64,000 nt of DNA, from contig CM041533.1 of NCBI GenBank assembly GCA_023238725.1, positions 26,136,068 to 26,200,067 on the forward strand, given 5' to 3'. This document shows positions 10,693 to 23,099 of the stretch, piece after piece. Every line of letters begins with the position of its first letter. Position 1 is the stretch's first letter. The DNA comes from Scortum barcoo. Lineage: Eukaryota > Chordata > Actinopteri > Centrarchiformes > Terapontidae. The notes under the pieces are model-generated. The model saw only the letters and a list, made by a program, of their open reading frames with translations. It was not told the origin of the DNA and made no database searches. Made by a program: the position numbers and the translations under genes.

Positions 10693-13600
10693 ATGTCTGC
10701 CGTCCTGCTGCAGGTCCTTGAGCGGACGGAGCTGAACAAACTGCCGAAAGGCGCGCAGAACAAGCTCGAGAAGTTTGTGACGGAGCTGCAGAATGCTAAC
10801 GAGGCGCTCAAGACGCAGCACGAGCGCTTCAAGGCGGACAGCGGTACGCAGCTGCACACAAACACACAAGTTATTGAACATGTGAGAAGGGACAGAAATC
10901 TCACGTCAAACTCCACTATACAAGGGAGCTGTCCTCTGCTAAATTCGGCTTAAAACTCAGTGGTGTGTGTGCTCCGCTGTGCAAACAACTGCCCGCTAAA
11001 GTTAGCCGGGATGGCACGTTAGGGCTAACTTTGGCGGAAGAGACTCACCAACAGAGTTTGCATATGAAATTAAATACAGTGTGTTGACTTACTTAAATAT
11101 GTGGTGAAGGTGTGTTAGGTATATATATTTGTTATTTATTCATGTGACGTGTTTATTTATTTGTTTGTCAAGTGAAGTGAAGTGTGGTGTCACATTTCTC
11201 CACTACTTTAAAGCAGCTCAGATGAATTAACAGTTGTGAATTCTGCAGTCATGCTGAGTTTTGAATCCATCCTGCTCTGTAAATCATTTCACTGCATAGA
11301 CACAACTGTAGTTGGCTGATAGGAAACATTAGACTGTGATGGCCAACAAAGCTCAAAACATGCTACAGTTACCTGTGTGTGGTCTGAATATGTATCAAAT
11401 AGTTATCTGATCAAAGTGTCCCCTGTGTGTCCTTTAGAACTGTGCAATGCAGGTTTACAAAGCTGAGTCTGTTTCTGTCTGTCTCAAGCAGCGGTTTGTT
11501 AACACGTGTTTGTGTGATGAAGGTATAATGCTGTGTGTTCATGTGCTCTTGTTGAATGTTCTCTGCTCCTACAGAACAGCAGTACTTTGACATTGAAAAG
11601 AGGCTGGCAGAGAGTCAGGAACAGATCTTGTCTGCCACCAGAGACCTGCAAGCACTCAAGGAGGAAAATAAAAAGCTCAGTGAGTTTTCACACGCACACT
11701 GTAAACCCATTTTCTTACCTGTATTGAGGAATCTGTGCTTCAGGTAAACAGCGACCACCTCATAGATTCAACTACCTGACTTACTTAAAGTGTGCCACTT
11801 GATTTTTTGTTTTGAATTAACGTGTTGTTAATTCCATTCAGACCATTAAAATGTCCTCTCTAGATTAAAAGAGTATTTTCTCTAATACATATGTAAGCTG
11901 TAGTATAACAACTACATCTTACATATGTTAACTGATGGTATAGTTGAGTTATATGTTTTCAAGTGACGTGGCTTAAGATATGGAGACTGTACAACAGTAT
12001 CATGTTTGTTTCATAAAGATCAATAAAGGAAACTGTAACATGTTTAGTATTCACCCATTTTAGATGAACAGAGCATCAAGTTAAAGCTGAAAACCAACTC
12101 TAATTTCAAATCTTCAAATTTTGTTACTGTTTTTGTCTGTAGCAATCTTTCATCTATAAATACAAAATTTAAAGCTGAAAGTCAATGCTTTAGTGTCAGA
12201 GTCCTCACTGTGCTATAACTTTTTACTGTTAACACAGTACAGAAGTTGAAAGCATATGGAATCTCTGAGCTAGTTCAACAAACTTGTTTAGGCCTGTGGG
12301 CAGTGTCTTAATGATTCTGTCTGTGCAGATGAAGAGCTGAACACCCTGAAGGGAATAGAGGGAGACACCTCGGAAGATAAGCCACCACAACAGGTAACTG
12401 TGCCCATTCACCTCATGACGATGTGGAGTTGATCATGTTTTCTTATTGTTTGCGGTGTGATGGTGCTTATGCAGTAAGTCGATGGAAGTCACTTTCCTTG
12501 TTTTGGCTTTCTCAAAAAATGTAAGTACATGCTTTGAAAATTTTAAACCAGTAAAAATAGAAAAAGGAAAAGAGAAAAAAATTAAAGTAAAGCAAAACTG
12601 TTTGTCCAGATTGTGTATTGTAAAGTAAAATAATTAATAGCATTGATCAGTCGTGTCATTATTGTCTATTTTTTGTTTGTCAGTCTAAGTGATTAGTGAT
12701 GAGAAATTTTCACCAGATAACCAGCATATACAGTTGTGTTCAAAGTAATAGCAGTGTGTTTAAAAACGTGAGTATTTAAAAATAGCAGTCTCTGCATTTT
12801 TCTTTACAAACTTAAATATTTACTGTATAAACTGAATTTTTATAGGATTTAGCATTCCTGTGAATCACTAAACTAATATTTAGTTGTATAACCACTGTTT
12901 CTGACAACTGATTCACATCCTCGTTGTGTTGCATGGAGTCGACCAACTTCTGGCACCTGTGAACAGTTTTCCAGCCCAGGGTGGTTTGACAGCATTCCAC
13001 AATTCATCTGCATTTCTTGGTTTTACCTCAGAAACAGCAAACAGCAAAACACAAGTTTTCTATCAGATTAAGGTCCGGGGATTGGGCTTGCCACTCCATA
13101 ACTTTAATTTTGTTGGTCTGGAACCAAGATGCTGTTCGCTTACTGGTGTGTTTGGGGTCGTTGTCTTGTTGAAACACCCATTTCAAGGGCATTTCCTCTT
13201 CAGCATAAGGCAACATGACCTCTTCAAGTATTTCGATATGTATGCAAACTGATCCATGATCCCTGGTATGCGATAAATAGGCCTGACATCACAGTAAGAG
13301 AAACATCACCATATCGTGATGCTTGCACCACCATGCTTCACTGTCTACAGAGTGTACTGTGGCTTGAATTCAGTGTTTGGGGGTCGTCTGACAAACTGTA
13401 CTGGACCCTTACTTTCATCAGTCCACAAAATGTTTCTCCATTTCTCTTTAGGCCAGTTGATGTGTTCTTTGGCAAATTGTATCCTCTTCAGCACGTCTTT
13501 TTTTTAACAGTGGGACTTTGCGGGGGCTTTTTGGTGATAGATTAGCTTCACACAGGCATCTTCTAATTGTCACAGTACTCACTGGTAACTTTAGACCGTC

Positions 13601-16600
13601 CTTAATCTCCCTGCAGCTGATCATTGGCTTTTGGGGTCTTTGCCATTCTGGCTATTCTTCGAGTTTTCAGAGAGAAATGCATGTACAACATATGCTGACT
13701 TCATCCTTAAATAAGGGCCACCTGATTCACACCTGTTTTTCCACAGAATGAATGACCTCATTAATTGAACTCTACACTGCTATTATGTTCAACACGTCCC
13801 TTTCAATTAATTATTCCATTACACAGACTCAGGAGCATGCATATCATGAATGTTGGGTCTGTTAGTTTTCTATGACTCTACTACACCTACTGGTAAATTG
13901 TTTGCCATGTAGTAATATAATTTCTACCAAAAACAGTGATTGATCTGGTTAGTCATGTTGGACTGCTATCATTTTGAACACTACACAAACTGTTTAGCTC
14001 TGAAATGTAAAATGTGTTGAGAAAATTCTCTAACCACTGTTGACATGGAGGTTTACCTGTAAATCATATTCACTGCTTGAAGTATTTAAATTCAATGAGA
14101 CGTTTTATTCTGTATGAATAAATGTCTGGAATTATACATAGAGTTAATCCAAATCATTTTACACATCTGCTACCTTTTAAAGCCAATGAAGTCTTTGTAA
14201 CAAGTATTTATAATCACTCAAACAACCAGATATTTGGTTTCCTACTAACTCTGGAGTGTAATTGTTCGAACACTTTATTCACAGTGTATATGTGTGTGTG
14301 TCTGCAGCAAACCAAAGCCAGGTATGAGATTGAGGCAGAGAAGCGAGAGCTGGCGAGGCTGCTGGAGAAGAGAACGCAGGAGGTGGAAAACCTCACTGGT
14401 AAGACATCACACACACAGAAACTGGATTGTAAGTTAATACTGAATGTTATTTTTCCAGAAACAGATATGTTTATCATTCTGCAGACCCTTTATTCAGATA
14501 AGGAGTTCAGTTTTAAGTATTTGTGAATTTTGAATTCTGTGTGGGTTTGCAGAGGATGTGAAGCGTCTGAATGAGAAGCTGACGGAGACCAGCAAAGTCA
14601 AGATGGAACTGCAGTTAAAACTGGATGATATACAATCATCTGAGACTTCTGTACAGGTACACACCAGAAACCATTACAGCTCAGTTTTATAAGTCATGTG
14701 GAAGTGAATAAAACTGCAGTTTTTTCAAAGACCACTAAAGGCTGGCTCCATGAAAACTCCTGATTTTAATAAGTAAAAAAAAAACTCTTGGACATAAATG
14801 TTGTCATATTTTACATTATAAATTATGTCTTAATATCTAATGCCACTAATAGCCAATGATTTTGTGATGGAAACTGACCTTTTGCAAGCTTATTAGTAAT
14901 GTTGTATGGTGTATATTTTCAGAATTTACACTAATTAATGGGAATACTGCACGACTGTGTCCCCTGACCATCACCAGTTCAGTACTAAATAATTTAGTAC
15001 TTGACTGATGCACTAATCACAAATTGTCTGTATACTACTCAGTCATACCTCATATGGTTCAAATGAAATTGCAACCACGAGGCTCTTTCTGTGCTTCTTG
15101 TGTTTATATGTCCTGGGTTTGTATGTTGTAGCACCGGGAGAAGCGTATGGAGCAGGAGAGAGAGTTACTGGAGAAGAAAATTGAGTGGTTGACTGAGGAA
15201 CTGAAGACCAAAACTGAAGAACTGTTAAACACCAACAGAGAGAAAGGCAAAGAGATCCTGGAGCTGCAGGGTAGTCTGAAGAACAGCAAAGAGCAGGTAA
15301 CCCACACTAATACACACAGAGTAAACTGAGCAGTATCATAAAGTACTCCATGTAAAGATAGCCTGCCAGCTGGAATATGAGCACAGTAGTTGTTTAGCTC
15401 ATACTAATTCCTTTTTTTTCGATGTGTTGAACCAGACCAGCTCCATCGTTGTGCTTACATTCCTAAATGTAAGGGCCAAAACCTTTTCAGGATGAAAACA
15501 TTGGGATGTCACAGACATATCCCTTAAAGTGTCCTCTAAAACTTGAACTGTTATTTGTTGTAGTCTATGAGGCAGATGACAGGAAATCTTGACCAATTTC
15601 AATTTTCACTGCTTTCTCTTCACTCTGGCCTTTATTGTCAGTTTTTCACTGAAATGTCTTATCAAACATAAAATGATTGCAATGCTGGTGTCTATCCACA
15701 ATGCGAATGTCTTTTTGAAATGATCTTTCTGTTCAACAGGTGACCAGATTGGAAAATCAGCTCACTTCTCTGAAGGAAACCAGTGAAAGTCACAGTACAA
15801 GAGCCGAAGACCTCAACAACAAACTGAAACAGGTAAAATGTTGTCCTTAGCTCAGACTTTAAAATAATCTTCCTCCGAGCCTCAGAAATAAGTTTTTTCT
15901 GAAGGTACCACAATAGATGCTATCAAAATTTAGTGTGCATTTTCAGCTTTTAATTTTGATAGTTTTATCAGTGGGACAAAGCACATATTTGACTTAAAAT
16001 AGCATATTTAATTTAGTATATACAGGAAAAAATATTTATTGTGAAGAGAAAGATGTGGTAAAATGGGACCAGTCAGGCTATACAACCTGAAAAAAAGACA
16101 TGCAGGTATGTATACATATATAATGTTAATTGTTTCTATGGTCTTTCCCTCCAGGCAAAAGACGAGCGGAGTGCCATGGAAGAGAAATACCGCAATGAGC
16201 TCAACGCTCATGTCAAGTTGTCTTCACTCTACAAGGTAAAGAATCAATGCAAGGCACCTGAGATAAATGTATACTTTAAAAATAACACCAGGCAATAAGG
16301 CAATATCTCTTCATTGTACTGTCAATGTTATTGCCTGCATGTACTTAGTATGTGATCTCTCTGTTCTCCCTGTAGGGGGCAGCAACAGACATGGAGGCAA
16401 AGAACCAAGAACTGAACAGAGCAGTGGAGGAGCTCAGCAAGCTTTTTAAAGACAGCGGGGAAGGTATCACTCAGGTTTTTAATTGTCTTCCAGAAAAGTC
16501 TAGGGCACAAGCAAAATGTAAATCTGTGTCATAAAATGACATAAATCCTGGACTTTAAGCCTGGAAATAACCTGTCCTCACCATTGTTAACTGTGTTTGG

Positions 16601-18206
16601 CTGACTGGTCATTATAATTGTGTAATCTTATTATACAGAAGGGTACTGAAGGTAAGAAGAACCCCCACTCTGAATCAGGAAAATGCCACTTAGGGTCATG
16701 TTCTTGTGTGTGTGACTTGTAGATTCCAAGTATTCATGGTGACCTGTGTGATTGGTGTCGCTGTCTTTGCAGCTAACAAGGCTCTAGAAAAGAAGGTGGC
16801 AGAAGGTGAAGAACTGAAGACACAACTTGAAGCAGAGCTTAGAGAGAAGCTCAAGAAAATGGAGAAAGAGCTGGAAAACGCCACAATGAAGGCCGCTGGC
16901 AAACACTGCTGTAAGAACACACATACACACACATTTGTAATATCTTACTTTCATACTTGAATTTCATACTTCGATTCTTGTTTGCTATTTTCACAGTACT
17001 ACCTTTATTTTTACATATGTTTGTTCTGCTCCAGGTGCACCCTCTCTGACTGAGGAGCAGTTGGATGCCATGTGTCCATCAGCAGCTGCCATCGCTTCAA
17101 TTGTCAATCCTGGCATGAAGTTCTTTGATGTGAGTTTAATGGGACACAGTCAAACTCAAATTATCAATACATGTCATGATATTGTGTACTAACTGTTTTC
17201 ATAATAACCTTAAAAGTCTTCAAATTGGTATTTACATGCAATTATTTTTTTAAAATAAGATTTAAAATGCAAAAGTCTTTACACATTCAAAAGGTAAAAA
17301 AGGTAGCACTTAAACCCGCTTAAACTTAACAGTTTAAAACCTATTAAGCTTGTTAAAGGTCTTACTTTATAGCACATCTTTACATGTTTATTGTTAATGC
17401 TTCATGTTGTAGATAGACAGAAACATAGAATTAGGTTGTATCTTGGCTGGTGGCTTTATTTACCTCATTGTTTAAGAAAAGAAAACAAAAGGTAAATCAA
17501 AGAAAATGTGACATCAGTGTGCCAATTACTTAATTTATTAATAAGTAATTGTGTCATTGAACATTGCCAGTTTACATTCAAGGAAGCCTTTGATCTTTAC
17601 TACTTTTTGAAAATTATACATATGAACTTTCTGTGAAGTGAAACTTGATTGAGATTGGAACAAACAAAACAATCCACTGAAAACTGTCAGCGATGATATC
17701 AGGTATATACAACTTGTACTTTTGGGAGTAAGTCCTCTTTCTCTTTTGTCTTTGTGCTTAGCTTTATAATGCCTATGCAGAGTGTCAGACGCAGCTTCAG
17801 CTTGAGAAGCAGGAGACCAGGAGAGTGAGCAGAGTTCTGGATGAGATCGTCCAAGAGGTCGAGTCCAAGGCTCCTGTCCTCAAGCGTCAGAGAGAGGAGT
17901 ACGAGAGTATGCAGAGATCCATGGCCTCCTTGTGCAACAAGCTGGAGCTAGCTCGAACGGTCTGGAATGAGTTCATGTTCATCCAGTGTTTGTCAAAGAG
18001 TACATTCAAGTGTATGATCAAATACATGTATCCACCTTTTGACTCCAGATAACAACATATTCTGTCTAACATATGTTTTGTTTACTATTTGTCATCAGGA
18101 GATCTACAGTTTGCAGAAAGACAAAGAGGAGGCCAAGCAGTGCTGTGATACCATGGAGAGAGAAAAACTGAGGGCAGAGAGACAGCTAGAGGATACATCT
18201 ACACAG
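10693..18206 (+). CDS. tpr: tpr exons 1-13: N-terminal coiled coil
   Basis: Exons: 10693-10843, 11575-11679, 12329-12393, 14308-14398, 14553-14656, 15132-15296, 15740-15832, 16155-16235, 16376-16463, 16773-16910, 17035-17129, 17762-17959, 18099-18206. They encode about residues 1-494. This is the region that in other vertebrates carries self-association and pore-targeting coiled coils. Markers include EQQYFDIEKRL, EDVKRLNEKL, AVEELSKLFK, LTEEQLDAM and LKRQREEYE. The exon 12 donor (ACG then gtctgg) is weaker than its neighbours but required by phase. Exon 3 is followed by a 1.9-kb intron that holds the Tc1 relic. Confidence 0.95.
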
Positions 18207-21200
18207 GTACACACACACACACACATAATGCCACAGCATGCATATCTGTCATAGGAAAAGAAACTGTGACATCTCTAGCAAACATAACTATATCTATTTT
18301 ACGAAACTTTGGTGTGATTCTTTCACTTTATCTGATCAAATTATTTAACAGTTTTGTGAACACTGATGAAACAATATGCTCAGATGATGATGATGATGAT
18401 AGATATGTACAATCAAAGGAGACTGCTGTTGATTGGTTCAGATTCATTAATGTGTCTTTTGTCCAGGTGTGTACTCTTCTGGTAGAGTTGGAGAAGGCCA
18501 GAGGTAATCAGGTGACCAAGGACGACGGCAGCTCCGCCAACATTTCCAGCACCTCTGAGGTCACCAGTCCGTGCCATCTATCCTTCCGCAGTGTGGAGGA
18601 GTTGCAGAGGCAGAACCAAAGCCTGCTGGGAAGACTGAAAGAGCTGGAGGAGGAAAAGGACAGACAACAGAGCCAAGTGACATCAGCGCGGTAATAAAAG
18701 TTTGTTTGTTTGTTTTTTTGTTTGTTGTTTGTTTGACTGCTTCTGCTACTACAACAATTCCATTTGGGCTGTTACCTTTCCGCAAAGTAACTTACTAATA
18801 ATGTACAATCCAAGCTCCACTGGATCAAGAAGAAGTACATGAAGTAAGGTTATGCGATAAGTGTGTGGGATTTTATTCATAATGGGAGTGAGAGCTAGAG
18901 CTTGGTGGCTGAGCCGTTGTGTTCAGTAGGTCAAGACATTTTTGAGTAATGTAACTGATTTGAGTTCAGTAGGTTGTTCCAATTGTGAGGGACCACACAG
19001 GAGAGTTTGGATTGAGATTTCCCACTTCACATTGATGCTATTACCACATCGACCATTTGCCGAGCATATGAAAAGACTTATAAATCTGTTATAAATCTAT
19101 GTTTGTATCAAAGCTCCACACTACATATAGTATACACAGTAAAGCAAAAATAAAACTTCTTGCGCAGCTAAAACTCTAAACATCTATCCAGATGTAAATT
19201 TTAAGTTATGTCCCAGTTGTATTACACATGCACATCAGTCAATTTCTATAGAAGTAGATTCAAGCGGACACATTTATACAACCCCCCGTGCATATGTGTT
19301 TATGTTGAGTTGTGTTTTCCTGCTAGAGATCAAGTGAAACTGAGAACAGGTGAGTAGCTTCTTTAAATGGATTATAAACGTTAGGTCTGTGTCTCTGGTT
19401 GCCTTCAGTGTGTCAGAGTTGGAGGCCAGTGTGCAGAAGCTTCAGAGGGAGGTGGAGCAGCTGAGAGAGCAGAGGAACCAGCAGAAACAGCTGGCTGACT
19501 CCAGCGCCAGACAGAGAGACATGTACAAGATCCTGCTGACACAGAGCACCGGCTTCAGCCTGCCTCCTCAAGGTGACACAAAAATAAAAACATATACGGA
19601 CCTGCATGATGAATTTGTTTTGGATGGTCAGTGTAATGCTGGTTACAAAATGGGGTCAAGGTTTGATGTCTGTCTGCAGGTTCTGAGCCTTCATCCCAAC
19701 CTGCACATGTCAGGCCCTCTGTCCCACCAACACGATCTACTCCTCAAAGAGGTGCTGCTGCTGAGTCAGCTCAGACAGCTCAGGCTAAAGCTGCTTTGAA
19801 ACAGGTTCATACAAACATCTGCACCCACCTGCTCTTTAATCTGGATTTTCTTTATCTCCATATAACCTTGGAGGAAAAAAATCTTTAAATTCATTAGCTT
19901 GTCTGAATGTATTTATGTGTCTTTACATTTTCAGCTGAATGATGCCTTCACTCTGTATAAGAAGGAGAAGGCAGAGAATGACAGGATGTTGAATGATACA
20001 AACGACAGGCTGCAGAGGCAGCTGACAGAGCTCCGCTCCAGCCACGCCAAGCTGACCTCTCAGCTAGAATTCAGCAACAAGAGGTTTGTCCTGTCCAGTA
20101 CTAAATTTGAGGCTGCACCTGCCTCATATTTCAGTTTGTGGAGATTTGTTATGCAGTGTCTGTTTTTTCTGTGTATTCATGTGTGTCAGGTATGAGATGC
20201 TCCAGGAGACTGTATCAGCCTACCGTAGAGAGATCTCTGCCCTACAGGACAGGAACCAAAAAATGGCAGCAACAGTCCAACAACACGAGCACATCATCCA
20301 CACAATGAGCCATGACATGCGACAGACTAATGAAAAACTGGCACTGGAAGAGGTGAGGCAGAAGATAAAGCTGGATTATCTTAAGGACAGACATGATGAT
20401 ATGCTGTGTAGCAATAAACTGCACTGTGAGACACATTAACACAAAGTTGAATCTAAAAGAGGTAATTGCACTCATTCTTCATCTTCAAATATAAAGACAC
20501 ATTTCAACAAATCTGTGCTTTTATGTCCATGATCAGATATGCCATTCTAGCAGATTATCCTATAAGTGTGTGGCCAATAAGCAATGTTTAGTCAGTGGAT
20601 ACATTGGTGGCCTAGTTTATTTGTTTAACTGAAAATTGCCTGAAATGTAATTTCTGCAATAATGGTGCCATTCTAAACTACTGTTAGTATGTAATGAAAA
20701 CCCACCACCCAAATTTATAATAATAATAATAATTCACCCTCTGAACAAGTTTCGTTCACATCATTTCTCCTGTCTGTCTTAGAGAACATAAAACATAAAC
20801 ACTGCACAAAATTAGTACTTTTTTAGAAATTCTGCCTGATTATCTTTTCCGTAAACTTCTCAATTATTAACTCTTTTTTTTTTCAATTTCCCCCTCTTTG
20901 TCTGTAGGTGCGCGTAGAGAACTTAACTAAAGAGAGAGAGATCTTAAGACAAGCAGAGAGTCGACTCAATCGAGAGAAGGAGATCATGCTGGCAGAACAA
21001 CGTAACCAGAACCTGCTGCTCATCAACCTCAAGGCCATACAGGTACCATATCATACAATAGTGGTTTTATTCTCACTTGGACAACTGGAACCTATCACTT
21101 TTTTTCCCCTTTTTATCCGAAAAAATTTATTCATCAGTATCACATGATTCAGGATTTGAAAAGTTACATTTAGATGAACCTTAAATTCTTTTTCTCTTCA

Positions 21201-23059
21201 TGATCCTCTACTCATTTTGGTCTAGTTGACAATGGAGCGTACAGAGACAGACACTCGCCAGAGACTGAACAACAAGATAGAGCATCTTGAGGCAGAACTG
21301 GCTTCAATGAAGACCAGGCTGGACCAGGAAATAGCACAGAGACATGCACTCGGACGCACCATGGATGTATGTAGAGTGTATACATTTGATGCATGTTTGT
21401 ATACATGTGCGAAAAATAAATGTCATTGGACACAGCGTGTAATCTTGTCTTGCTACTCTCTGTCACTTCCACCTCCTTCACAGGCTCAATTATTAGAAGC
21501 TAAGAAACAGCTGGAGACCCAGAACACCTTGCAGCAGAAAACCAGGGAGTTGTTGCGCAGCTCTGAACAGCAGGTGGCAGCACTGAAAGCCCAGCTCGCC
21601 TCTGCTTCTGCTTCATCCTCTGAGGCTGCTGCCAATTCCAGCAACACAACCACCCCAGCTACCAGAGCTTCAGGCCTCAGAGCACCACTCAGAGGTGAGC
21701 AGTAGTACTCACTGCTGTGAATACCATATTTGTAGAATATGGTATTCAATTAATTGGAGCTTTAAAGTGTTAGTCATCACTGTGCTGAACAGTAGGGTAG
21801 ACAATGTAAACATGTTTCTACTTTATTGTTGATGGAAGTGGTTGGTAAGTGTCTAATGCTCCTTTATTTTAACCGCAAAACCTGTCTCTGTACACCATCA
21901 GTACGCTCTCCAGTACCAGCAGCCTCCCAGCAGCCCAGCCAATCAGAGCAGGAACTAGCAGAGGTGAAAGATCGCCTGCGTACCGCTGAGGAACAAAATG
22001 GTGAACTAGCAGAGCAGCTAAAGAATGCTAATGCTACAGTGGAGCAGTACAGGGCTGTGGTGCTGACTCTGGAGGACAGTCTGAAGAAGGAAAAGGAGGT
22101 ACAGCTCTGTGATTTATTTGTTCCCTGTTCTTCTCTTCCATCTTCTTTCTTACACACTTTACTCTCTTTACTACTCATACACACCTGTCCACATACATAA
22201 ACTGACCCTCCTCTGTTCTTTAGTCCCGCTCCCCTCTGGAGATCCGGCTGAAGGAGTCTGAGGAGGTGCAGAAGCAGCTGGAGAAAAGGATTTTAGAGGT
22301 GGAGATAATGAAGCAGCAGGAGCAAGAAGAGAGGAGAAAGGCTGTGGAAGCAGTAGAAAAACAAGTAAGCCTGTTGCACACATTTGTACCAGTGAACATT
22401 TGTGGACATGGGTCTGTATTTTATGTTGTTGTCATTCCTCTTTTCAAACATTCCTTTGAACATTTTTGTCTGTTCAATAGCCTTCCTGAAATATGTCACC
22501 TGATGTTAATTGTCCATGTGTAGGGCACCTTCAGGGTTGTGTCTCTTGTGTCTTTGTGCCTGCAGAGGGAAACTTAAAATATGATCAAGACTAACAGCCA
22601 CAGAATGACTTAAAGCAGATATAGTTTATAGTTTTTATAAAAACAGTGCGTGCAATAACCATGGGCAATGCTCATAATGATGTTTCTCCCCTCAGCTTTA
22701 AGCCTTAATAGTGAGTTTCAGCTGATTGGTCAGGTGTCTGGGTCGCTACCATGCAGTTTGCGTTCAAAGCAGGCAGCTGTTTTCAGTGAAAAAGCTTTAA
22801 AAACAATTTTACCTGAACAGCAGAATCCAATTGCAAGTTGCCAGCTGACTGTCAGCGATCTGTTGGTGGACCTCTCAGCCTAGAAAATGTAGAGCTCCAA
22901 CTCTCTAGTTATTTTTCCTTCTGTCAGGTATGTGAGCTGCAGCGCAGTCTGAAGGCCAGCCAGACAGAGCAGCAGGAGGCGCTGGAGAGAGCTGCTGCTG
23001 CTGTAACATTGGAGCAGAAGGCCATACAGGACAGCCTGCTGCAGGTCAGTGTAGTACAC

Positions 23060-23099
<40 letters not shown>

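Noticed and set aside
10630..10916. Minus-strand frames over the tpr first exon
   Set aside because: Antisense shadows of the GC-rich tpr exon 1; no independent evidence of an antisense gene.
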